From assembly GCA_963930645.1 (NCBI GenBank), contig OZ005648.1, forward strand, positions 108,301,667 to 108,365,666: 64,000 nucleotides of DNA, read 5' to 3'. The notes below the pieces were generated by a model, which made no database searches, was not told the DNA's origin, and worked only from the letters and a program-made list of their open reading frames with translations. The stretch comes from Salticus scenicus (taxonomy: Eukaryota > Arthropoda > Arachnida > Araneae > Salticidae). The translations under genes and the position numbers were made by a program. Below, one piece after another: positions 12,601 through 24,600 of the stretch; the first letter of the stretch is position 1, and each line of letters begins with the position of its first letter.

Positions 12601-15600
12601 GGTGTTTTTCTGGAGGCGATAAAAAAAAACAATAAATATTTTTACTATCCATTTTTTTATAAGTTTTTTAATGATATTTAAAGAATACGAAACATGCATA
12701 ATATTAAAAAAAAAATCAAATTTCAAAAAACTGCAGGCCGACAAAGTGGGGACTGTTGAAAAAATGGCGTGTCCTGGTGTGCAGGATACTAGTCCTTGCA
12801 GTGACCTAAAAGGGAAAACCATTAATAATCCTTGAAGAGGAAGGATATAGTTATTGCACTACGAGAGGATTAAGACAAAAAAAAATTTCTCACAAAATGG
12901 CGGCGTTTTGAAAAATACATTTCGTTTTTTCCCTGTTTTTTGGCCGTTCGGAATTTTTTAAAAATATAAAAAAGAAAATTTTTTTAAAAAACTCTTGGTA
13001 GTGCGATACTATAATGTATAAAGAAGATCTGTATTAAATTTCAAGTGAATCGGTTGAGTAGAACTTGAGATATCATGCACACCGTTTCTGAAAATGTAGT
13101 TCCGAGAAAAATGCGTTTAAAGTTTGAGGACAAGTGCGTGCAACCGGAGTCGCTTAACGGCTTGTTATACTTACTTTTTTTTTTAATCAGCGATTCCTGC
13201 TCCATACAAAGTACCTTCCTCCACTTCAAATGTCATGTTTAAAGACGACCTTTCAGATGATCTAGCAGTTCTACCTTCCTTGGAAGCCTCAGAAGCTCGT
13301 ACCTCGGACCTGTTAATTCGGACTTGATTGCGTCTATTAACGAACGCGTGGGATTCTGGCCCAATTGTTATTCCCATTTTTGACATAATCTTTAAAACTA
13401 GTAAAAACCCTTCATTAAATATACATACCGCAATGAAATTAGCAATTTCTATTGTATGGGTACCAGCATGGATATGCTTGGGTGCGAAAGTCCAGATGTG
13501 CGAATTTAAAGATTCGTTGTTATTTTGAGTTTCAGAGCCCAAACACCTTTCCAGCAAGCTTTCTGAAGATAAGTCCTCGTAGATTGGTTTTATAACTTTT
13601 TGAACAGCTTCAGTTAACAGAGGGTTTTCATGTTGAAATTCATCGAGAGTACCTTCAGCGCGTACCGTCACAAAATGAGCTGTAACTCCGAAAATAATTC
13701 GAATTTTGAAAAATCCTTTTAGGAACATATTTTTAAAGGGTTATACTATGAAAATATGTAAAAAAAAAAAAAAAAAATCGATTTTTTTCAATTTCTAAAC
13801 CAGAATACCCCCTTAATCATTTCCCATTCTTATCTCTCTTCACTGTTTTGCTAAATATATTTGATTATCAATAAATATTTCTAAATTTCATATGATTATT
13901 GTCAATTTATTTTTGTGAGTAGTTTATTTCTTTTCTTTTCTTTTTTTTTTTTTTTAATGTATTTTTAAAATTGCTCCTCAAAGTAGCCAAAATGCTCCTC
14001 AAAATTTCTCTGAATACTCCTCAAACTGTTTTTGAAAAGTTGGCAACCCTGATGCAGAGTGCGGGAGAGTACAGTCGGCAGCAAAAGTATCCGAGCACGA
14101 TAAATATATAAATAAAAAACAAGATTTTTTTAGGTTGCAATTAACATCGCACAAGCACTGCGCTTCGGCGACAATCTCGGAGATACTATCTCTGAGATTG
14201 TCGCCGAAGCGCAGTGCTAGTGCGATGTTAATTGCAAACTTATTTGCGTATCTCCGAGATTGTCGTTGAAGCGCAGTGCTAGTGCGATGTTAATTGCAAA
14301 CTTAATTTCGTATCTCCGAGATTGTCGCCGAAGCGCAGTGCTTGTGCGATGTTAATTGCAACCTAAAAAAATCTTGTTTTTTATTTATATATTTATCTTT
14401 TTTATCTGTTGGGTTAATTAGGGTGTTTTTGTTTTGTAATGTTTAATAATTGTTAGTTTTTGTGCATGCAAATTGTACAAATTTTAAAAATTTGATTTTT
14501 ATTTGTATTTTCCTTTATTCATGCTCTTAAAAGGATTTTTTACGGTTTATGTTTAGATAATTGCTTTAAATTACGTAAATCGGCCTTCTTGGATAGGACG
14601 GTTATAAAAACTGGGAAACCGTGCTTCCAGTCCGCCATTTTGGAAAGGACGGGAGGGAAAACCGCGACAATGCCCAGACTCGGCGAGTTCGGAAAAACTC
14701 ACCAAAAAAACGCCAAGAAGGACCGTAATACACATTTTTACCACTTTTTCTTATCACAGTACTACTAACATATCCTGAAAGTTTTGGTAAAATTGAAGAT
14801 GTCAACTATCAAAAGTGTCCAACTTTAAAAAAAAATGACTAACTACTTTAAATATTTTCAGGATTATTTCATTAACGCAAAAAAATTCTTTAATATAAGA
14901 TATAACTGCAGTTACTTTTATATTCACATAAAACCTTATAAAAATTTCATACCATGAGAAAAACAAAATTTTCAAACATATGTAGAATAAAATTTTTATG
15001 TATGTACATTACTCATACATTAAAATGTATATATATACTAGCAGACCCGACAAACGTTGTTTTGTCACATAAATTATTTCTAGAGAATATTTTGCTAGAA
15101 AAAAATAACTAACTTATTGTAAGTGTGTTAGGATGTGGTACATAGGCGTAAACTACGGGGGGGCTGGCCCCCCCACTTTTAAATCTTCGGGGGGCGGCCT
15201 CCCCAGGAAGTAAATCTTCAAGATGGGTATCTTTCGAAAGGTCTCGTTGATAATAGTAATAGTTAACTAGGAAAAAAATTTTGTGCATGTGGGAGCATCG
15301 GTTCCCCCCCAACTGGGGGGGAGTACCCCCCCAGGGGGGGGGCAAAGTTTCAAGATGGGTATCTTTCAAAAGGTCTCGTCAATACCTTTAAAACGAATGG
15401 TCGAACCATAAATCTGTGATAATTTAAAACAAAGTTATCGATTTTTTTTACTTTTAATGAAAAAAAAACTTAGAAAAAAAATCGTATTTTTTTTTTTTTT
15501 TTTTAAACGAAATTTAACCAAACTTGGTATTTAGTTTGTCCCTGACATAAACTGGTGCTGATTACATTTGGGGATCAATCGCTCAACAGGTGGCGCTGTG

Positions 15601-18600
15601 ATCTCATGTTTTCTAAATTTTTAACATGGCAGCATAGGACAAAATTTCGTATAAATGTACATAATGAGAGTTATTTTTAACTTGTGATTGTAAAATTAAT
15701 ATGAGTTATTGATAATAGTAATAGTTAACTAGGGAAAAATTTCTGTGCATGTGGGGGCATCGCTTCCCCCCTTGGGGGGGAAGTACCGCCGCGGGGGGGG
15801 GGGTAAATTTTGGAGATGGGTATCTTTCGAAAGATCTCAGCAATACCTTTAAAATGAATGGTTGAACTATAAATCTGTGATAATTTAAAACAAAGTTATC
15901 GATTTTATTTACTTTTAGCCAAAAAAAAAAAAAAAAAAATTTTTTTTTTTTTTTTTATATTGTTACTGATTGAATATGTATTACTTTTAACAAAAAAAAA
16001 AAAAAAAAAAAAACTTAGAAAAAAATCGTATTTTTTTTTTTTTTTTTTTTTTTTTTTATTGTTACTGATTGAATATGTATATAGGAAAATATAGAAGAAA
16101 GTTTTGTGGTGGCCACAACATACTAGTTTCATATGTATGTATGAAAAGAAATTAGTCTCTATTTTCATTAATGAACTTATTAGTTCAGTAGCCAGGTTCA
16201 ATCCAGTCATTTATCCCCTTTAGAATTTTTTTAATTTAAAGTTAGGAAAATTGTATTTCTCCTTATTACTTTTTGATAAGATTGATATTAGTTCGGATTA
16301 AATTTTTCTTTTTCTTGCCTACAGATTTGTTTCATTATTTTGTTCATTACTTCACAATTAGATCAGTTTTCCTTTTTCTTGCCTACTGATTTGTTTCATT
16401 ATTTTGTTCATTGCTTCACAATTAAATCAGTTGTGTTTTTCCCTTTATAGAAAGTTAAAATTTTTATAAAGAATGCATTTTAATAGCCGTATTGTTGGTA
16501 TCACATGCGAGGGGCCCACATGAGGGGTATCACATGCGATATATATAAATTCTAAAGTTTTTAAAATCTTATTTGAACATAGCTCCACTGAAACTCGCCC
16601 CCCCCAGATTTTTTAAAAAGTTGACACCTATGATGTGGTATATAAGTGGAAGATGTATGGAGCGCTGTGAACGGTGAAAGAATATAAAAATAACAAAACA
16701 CCAATCATTTATTTTTTTAATTTATTAAAATTGATTCTTTAAAATTATATACATATCGCTACTTATAACAATATTACTAAAAAACAATATCATTCCCTTA
16801 ATGCAACAGAGTGTACAATATTTTTTGTTATCCCATCTTTCGCCAATACAAACAAACTGGATGGTTTGCCCACTCGAGAGCCACGTATAATTGTCCGTGT
16901 GAAAAACATGATGTGCTCAAATCTAAGCAACAGACAGACATCGTTTGGCCCTGAGACTTATTGATAGTCATTGCAAATGCCAATCTAATTGGAAATTGAG
17001 GGCGTTTAAATTGAATTGGCACATCTCTGGGTATAATAGGAATTCGCAGTAGTAATATATTTTCACCTCGGAATTTGTCATTTAAAATGATGGCTTCGAT
17101 AACATTTTTCATTAATTTTTTTATGGCTAATCGCGTGCCGTTGCACAACCGTGGTGGGTTCAAATTACGAAGCAAAATGACCGGAGATCCAACCTTCAGT
17201 TGTAAAATATGCGGTGGCATGCCTGGTAAATCCAATGAGTTTAAAAACTTTGTTGGATAATTTACAGCTTCGGTGGCATCGCAAACTGTATCAATAGATT
17301 TGTATGACACCAAGTCTCCTGGTAACAAATGTTGTATCTTGAGATTCAATTCGTTTACGTCCACATTTTTTGCTGCTAAAATTGCTCTTTCTGCCAGCCA
17401 CTCATGATTTGTGTATCGTCTGTGTACATCGGGAAATATCTGGTCAATAAGAGCATCTTGAGAATCAATGATTGTGCAGAAATCGGTCGGTAATTTTATG
17501 CATCCAGTTTCATCTGTAGTAACTTTTCCATCGCCGATATCTAACAATTGTTTTGAGAATGTTTCAGCGGATGGATCTTGAAGCTTTTGAACGCACAAAT
17601 TTACTTTCAGTTGTACTTTTTCAACATTAAGCCACAATGACGATGATTTTAAGCACGTGTTGATCTCATCAGCGTATGTTGAACACGGAATAACGGGAAA
17701 TGCTTGTCTGAAATCACCTGAAAAGAGTAACAGAGTGCCGCCAAATAGTTTGTCGTTGTTTTTTTATATCTTTCAATGTCCTGTTCGACGCCTCAATCGA
17801 ATGGTTGTGTTCCATAGTGCATTCATCCCAGATAAGAATTTTACACTATTTCAGCACTGTGCCCATGGACGATTGTTTTTTTATGTTGCACACTGCGTCT
17901 GGGTTATTTTGAATATTTAGTGGCAGTTTAAATAATGAATGAGCTGTTCTGCATCCATCCAATAAAGTTGCCACAATGCCAGATGATGCAACAGCCAATG
18001 CGATGCCATTATTTGATCGTATTTCGGTGAGAATTAGCGAAATAAGGAATGTTTTGCCAGTTCCACCTGGTGCACCCCAAAAAAAAAAGAATCCACCTTG
18101 TCCTGCCAAAACTGCGAGCATGATGCGGTCGTAAATGGTTCTTTGTTCTTCATTCATTAGTGGGACATTGCGAGCAACAATCGTTGCCATTTCTACAGAA
18201 TTGTATTGTAGTTCACGATTCAATTCAGTGCTTATTAAATCATCAGATGCATTTCGATTTGTTGAATACATACCGAAATGACTGAGTGGTAAGTTGGCAA
18301 TGATAATGCAAAGATCTTCAATAGCAATCAATGCTTCATTCTACATAGTGTCACTGAATACTATCGTTAGATCGTTGCACCGTGAACGATGTTGATGCAA
18401 TATATCAGTAGTCATTGAATCTTTGTGATTATCCCATAATGTCTCTGCTCGGGCCGAGAAACATGTAGTCAACACTATAGCGAATAGTAGACGAATTTGT
18501 TTTGCTGTACAGTTCAGTCCTACTTCAGCAAGCATACACTTCCACTGGTTGTCATCTTCCAGCAAGCCGTGTGCAAGGCATGCATCTTTATACGTTGGAT

Positions 18601-21600
18601 ACTGTTGTCCATTCACTTTACGTAAATCTTGAAATGACAAAGGGCCGATGACATTAACCAATAACAGTCGAAGATAAAAGCACTCAGTCTGCCTTGGATT
18701 GACCGTAAATACTCGTTCCAAGGTGTTTGATTTGAATAAACCGGGTCATGCATCAATCGGCGTGCCTTGCTTGCGGGGCATCCATTTTTTTGTTGGAGCC
18801 CATGTGAAATAGCGTGGTACTTCTGAATAGAGTAATGTCCGTGCAAAAGCACCAAAAGCATCCGCACGATTACACAATTCAAAAAATTCGGTGAGTGTAG
18901 TTTTTGGTGGATTTATAGCACGATCAATCGCTGTCTCGCTCGTGAAATATACGCGCTGGCCATTTTCAAGATGGACGGCTAAATGAAGAACTGCTGGATC
19001 CCGTTCATGAATTGGGAAACCAAAGATATGCCAAACAGCTTCATTGGAGCTCACGTACCGGCCAGTTTGGTAAAGTGTTATTTCATCGTTGTTATTCACC
19101 AGAGGAGCATTCACATTGGTATTTGCAACTCGAAATACAGCCATATCACTGCCTTTATTCACATACATTCAAATGTATTTGATGCTCTTCACTGAACTGC
19201 AGAACTGAACATTAATATGAGCATTGAATGTTTTGCTCAGCAGAGGCGAATATGGGACCACCCATCGGTTATCAATGTCAATATCTATGTTGTTGACATA
19301 GATGACCGCCATAGATGATAAGATTGTCCGCCATTATCGGGAATTCTTCGACGATATATTGGATATCCGTCAACATTTGTGATCGTGAAATTTTTCGGAA
19401 AACTTTTAGTACATTTTCCATCTGCACAAATAATAATGGCCTAAAAATTCATTTTTCATTTTAACATAAAATAACTCCGTCGGATATTGACGAATTTTTT
19501 AAAAGAATATACCATTTTAACTAATTTTAACATTTTAACAATATTAACGTTGAAAAATATTTTAAACACTTACGATTAAAAATTCATTTTTCATTTCAAC
19601 ATTAAATAAATTCTGACATCGTGTTTACGATTCTAAAATATTAACTTTGAAAAAAATATTTTAAACACTTCGTAAGATACGGTTACGATTCTAAAAATAT
19701 TAATTTTGAAAAAATATTTTAAACACTTCGTAAGATACGTAACTTCGTAAATAACTTCGTAAGATACGGTTAAAAATTCATTTTTAACACGCTTTTATTA
19801 GCTTCACCTGTATGTATGTATGTTTGTTTGTAACTTCTCTGGGAGCAAACAAAAAATTTATATTGTAAAAAAAATACTTTCCCTCCGTGAACGATTAGCG
19901 TCGAGGTAAGACGCCGCGCTACGAATCTAAAGGTCCAGCATTCGATCCCCGTTAGGGGAGATTTTTTAAAAATGGTTTTTGTTAATTTTATTTTAATTAA
20001 AGATTTAAATATATGTAAATATTACGGTGTGTCACTCACACGATTTTCTCTTACCCTGAATTTTAATACTAAGATAGATATTTCGTGCTTTTTAGTTCAC
20101 ATTTCTATAAAAGCGTGTTCTTTAATTTTTTAAAACTATAATATTATTCATTTCAACATTAAATAAATTCTGACATCGTGTTTACGACAACTCACGCCAT
20201 CTAGGTGGAAAAGTTGTTGAAAGAGTTGGTTAAAAATTAATTAAGAAAGAACTAAGTTACAACTTTCATTTGTAAATCTAAACCATTCTCGAATCCACCT
20301 GAAGACACACAAAAAATTTCATTAAACTCAGTCCAGCCGTTTAGGAGGAGTTCAGTGACATACACACGCACAAAAGAAATATATATATAAAGATATATAC
20401 AGAGGCTGTTCGCACATTTTTTAGACGATTTTATTTTGCAGTAAGAAAAAATCATTTGTATGGAGAATTTTATTTTTACAACAGTTATATTTTTGGAAGT
20501 TTTATTTATCTTCTGATATTTAGAATTTTTGTTTAGATGCAAAAATGCACTTTTAAAAAGGCAGTGGGTGGAAGGATAGGTTTCCGCTCTTTCCAAAGAG
20601 AGTTTTTAGTGAAATCTTTATGAAAAGCATTTATCAGGAGAAAAATGGAAAAATGTCGCAACAATAGATGAATCTTGGGTCTATTTAAGTGGTTGCAATA
20701 AAAAAAGATCAATTTATTATCACAAAAGTGGAGAAAAAATTTTTTGCTACATGGTTCAAAGCATCAAAAGAAAGTTTTTCTAAAGGATTTATGATTGCCA
20801 CTGGTTTTTCATACAAGCGCAAGATAAAAGCAAAAAAAAATGTGACAAAAATGTCAAAATCAGCTCTAAATACTATCAAGAACATATTTTAATGCCAATT
20901 TTAAAAAATGAAAATCCAGATCTTTAGCCACAATGCTATCAATCCATTAAACTGTATGAAGACAAAACAAGCAGCCACACATCGCAATCCGCAATTGCTT
21001 TTCTAGAAAAAAATGGAACAAAAAATGGGAATTAAAACCATACCCTTCACTGATATTCCTGCTAAATCTCCTGTTGTAACACTGTTGGATTTTTGTGTTT
21101 TTTGACTCTTAAAATCAACATTATCCAAACACCGACTACAATGCTTTATGGACTTTGGAAAGCCATTCAAGAGGAGTAGAAAAATATACCTCTTCTGATA
21201 TTATAAAAAGCATTATTATCATAGAAATTACAATGTAGAATGATGGTTAAGAACAAGGGCTATCAAACTGAACAATTAAAACACGAAATATGAGTGAAAT
21301 TGCTTCAGTACACTCCATCAAAATCGTCTAAAAAATGTGCGAACAGCCTCAGTATATAGTATTTAATTATCGGTTTTAAACATGTATGAAATCAACTGAG
21401 CATTAATTTTCTTAAACTAATTTAGAAAAAATTTCATACCTAAAAATCTATTTTTCATCCCCCCCACCCCCCTGTTTACACATTTGGTATAGATATGAAA
21501 TATAAATATATAATTTAATTGAGAAAAAATAAATATATTCATCAAGTTAAGTCTAAAAATAATTACATATGTGAAAAATATTAAGCACTTCTATTGCTTT

Positions 21601-24600
21601 ATTGTTTCTAGAATTGATCATTTATCACTATCTAGAAATGGGGAAAGGGGGGGGGGGATTAAAAAAATAATTACATGAATAAGAAATATTAAATTCTCAA
21701 TTTTATTTCTAGAATCTAATAAAGCATGTTTAAAATGAATATTGCCATTTATATTATGGATGAAGAAAGACTGAGAAACAATTGCAGAAAATTTGATTGG
21801 CGATTTCTAGTTGGAAATAAGAAAAGGGGGAGAGGGGCAAAAAAATAATTACACAAACAAGAAATATTTAACAATTCTATTTCTTTCTGGGTTCTAGAAT
21901 CTCATAAAGCAAGTTTTAAATGAATATTGACATTTATGTTGTGGATGGAGAAAGATTGGAAATCGGAAAGCGCAATCATCATCGAAATCCCATTAACAAT
22001 TGCCGATCGTTAATGGCGAACAATATCCGCGATTTTTTTTTTAAAAACGGAAGAAACATTTTCGCGGAAAAAATGGCCATCACACCAATTTTTTTTATCG
22101 CCACTTTTTCAAATTAACTCGCCACGTGGCGTGTGGCGACCGTGAGTCTTGACCTCTCTATCAAGCTAATTTTTGTTAAATATTTTTATGTTGGAATGCT
22201 GAAACTTAAAACAAATATTCAAAAATTTGATGTAAATAATAAGTAGGTTCATGTTTTATTATGATTATGTAAGAAATATAAATTGCCAAAAAATTATAAA
22301 ACTTTAATTTTTGATCAATGATTACAAAAAAAAAGAAAAATACATTTTTAAAATTCGATTGGTTTGTTAAATTCAATTAATTATGATTTTAATCAATAAT
22401 ATTTTAAATCAATTTAAAATTAGATAAAAGGTAAGTTCTAAAACTATTAAAAACCTTTTAAATTACCCGCACAAGCGCATAAGGAGAAAATGTAGAAATT
22501 TTAGCGAATCACGACTCCTGCAACACTGATCCAATGGAGATTGACGCCAGGTGGCGCACCATGCTGGAGGAGGAGGAAGACAAATGACAAGACCACCCGA
22601 CGATCCAGTTCACCAAGATGCACCTAATGAAGGCTGCGGTTTTAGTGGCTGAAAGCGCTTGTGCAGGTAATTTAAATGGTTTTTAATATTTTAAATGTTT
22701 AATATATTTTTGATTTTTGATTTTTTTTTTTTTTTTTTAATTTAAATATAAATTAAATATTTTTATGTTTGAATGCTGAAATTTAATGCAAATATTTAGT
22801 ATTCAAACATAAAAATGTTTTATAAAAATTTACTCATTGATAAATTCACAAAGTAGTACACCAATATATTTCAAATATTTTTTAAAACTTAAAATAAAAA
22901 AATTGTTTGCAGGGAGCATTTTAAAATTTTATTCTATTGAAATTTTTATTTTATTATTTTATTTTTATTTTACTGGTTAATACATAATACTAAAAGCACA
23001 GTACTAAAAAAAAATGAAATATACAATGTTGTATTGGAAATAAAATGGTTTATCAATCAAAATGATCTATCAATGATTTATAAATCATGAATTTTTAGAA
23101 GCCTAAAGTTTTGTTTTTATATTAATCAAAATGTTATAATAATGTTTTTCCAAAAACATTAATATGTTTACCTTTTAAAACATAAATAATATCTTATTAA
23201 AAACAACTATATTTTTAAAGTATCACATAAATAAGTTTAACATACACTATATTAAGCATAGTCTATATATATAAAAGAGTTATAAATAAATTTCGTAGTA
23301 TGTAATATATAAAAGTATCACAGCATATTTTGAATGAACATAGAAATAATTCATAATGAAATTCTAAAAGCCTAAAGTTTTGATTTTACTTCCTTATACA
23401 AAGTATAAGGAAGTATAGTAATCCCGATTTGCGAAATGGATTTTGTATTTCACATTGCTCGAAAAGGAATGATCGCTGAATGTTGCCAATTTATACGTGT
23501 GCCTGTCATGATGTCTAGTTCCACACCTGCAAGTGTCGTCTTAACACGAGCTCTCGTTTTAGAGATATAAGGGATTTTACACGATTTTTCGTGACGTCTG
23601 TATGTATGTGTGTGTGTGTATGTGTATGTCACATAACTCAAAAACGGTTGGACGTAGAAAGTTGCGAATTGGTACATAGGTTTGTTATAACATCTAGTTG
23701 TGCACCTCCCTTTTTGGACTTTGTATGATTTTCCGTTTTGGAGATATTTAGGAAAATTAGGTTCATAATGGCCAAAATGTATCAAAAAACGGTAATAACT
23801 CAAAAACAGTTTGGACAAATCTTGCAATTTAACTGACTTCCCGACTCGCTAGACATTTGAAAATTTCAGAAAATTTCAGAACACATTGACAATGCATTTT
23901 TAAAAATATTTTTAGCCAACTGTTTCTAATGCCCGCTGCTTTCAGCAGCGTTTATGTGATTCAACAGAAAATTTATTTAACTGACTTCTCGACTAGCTAG
24001 ACATTTGAAACTTTCAGACTAGATCAGAACACGGTGAAAATGCGTTTTTTTAATACTTTTAGCCAACTGTTTAGGGTCCCTGCTTCCTTCGGCAGCGTTA
24101 CCTGTACAAATCTTGCAATCGATTTCAAAATGACATTGACATGAGTCCCCCCAAGGCACAACTATGACATGAGTCTCCCCCAAGGCACAACTATGACATG
24201 AGTCCCCCCCAAGGCACAACTTTGACATGAGTCCCCCCAAGGCACAACTTTGACATGAGTCCCCCCCCAAGGCACAACTTTGACATGAGTCCCCTCCCCA
24301 AGGCACAACTTTGACATGAGTCCCCTCCCCAAGGCACAACTTTGACATGAGTCCCCTCCCCAAGGCACAACTTTGACATGAGTCCCCCCCCAAGGCGAAA
24401 CTTTGACATGAGTCCCCCCCAAGGCACAACTTTACATGAGTCCCCTTCCCAAGGCACAACTTTGACATGAGTCCCCCCAAGGCACAACTTTGACATGAGT
24501 CCCCCCCAAGGCACAACTTTACATGAGTCCCCTTCCCAAGGCACAACTTTGACATGAGTCCCCCCCCAAGGCACAACTTTGACGTGAGTCCCCCCCAAGG

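Larger units (their letters stand above)
11411..14051. mobile_element. TIR element (CAGGGTTGCCAAC ends) carrying a nested element
   Basis: Inverted termini CAGGGTTGCCAAC at 11411 and 14051, flanked by ATGCAG on both sides (11405-11410 and 14052-14057). The uninterrupted paralogous site at about 10540 confirms both boundaries. Without the inner Kolobok-like element it is about 1.4 kb. Subterminal CTCC motifs recur near both ends. The TIR looks hAT-like, but the apparent duplication is 6 bp rather than 8, so the superfamily is not settled. No transposase of its own is recognised. Confidence 0.75.
15038..20393 (-). mobile_element. Helitron with both termini, about 5.4 kb
   Basis: On the minus strand it starts TCTTTATATATATATTTC (20393) and ends with a stem GACAAA...TTTGTC, seven bases, then CTAG (15038). 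The flanking bases are A before TC and T after CTAG, the A^T insertion site expected of Helitrons, which make no target duplication. The interior carries a helicase-region pseudogene in the same orientation. The 5' sequence CTCCTAAACGGCTGGAC is of a kind common in arthropod Helitron ends. The N-terminal Rep/HUH nuclease part is missing, so it is not autonomous now. Confidence 0.82.

Noticed and set aside
15905..16210. 101-codon frame with Lys and Phe runs
   Set aside because: Produced by A and T homopolymers inside the Helitron.
9969..22146. CTCGCCATTGGCGAG near 9990 and CTCGCCACGTGGCG near 22110 as ends of one 12-kb element
   Set aside because: The ends are only loosely similar and no target duplication is visible; the motifs are internally palindromic and may belong to separate repeats.
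23262..23280. TCTATATATATAAAAGAG as another Helitron 5' end
   Set aside because: It looks like such a terminus, but no matching 3' end or second copy was found.
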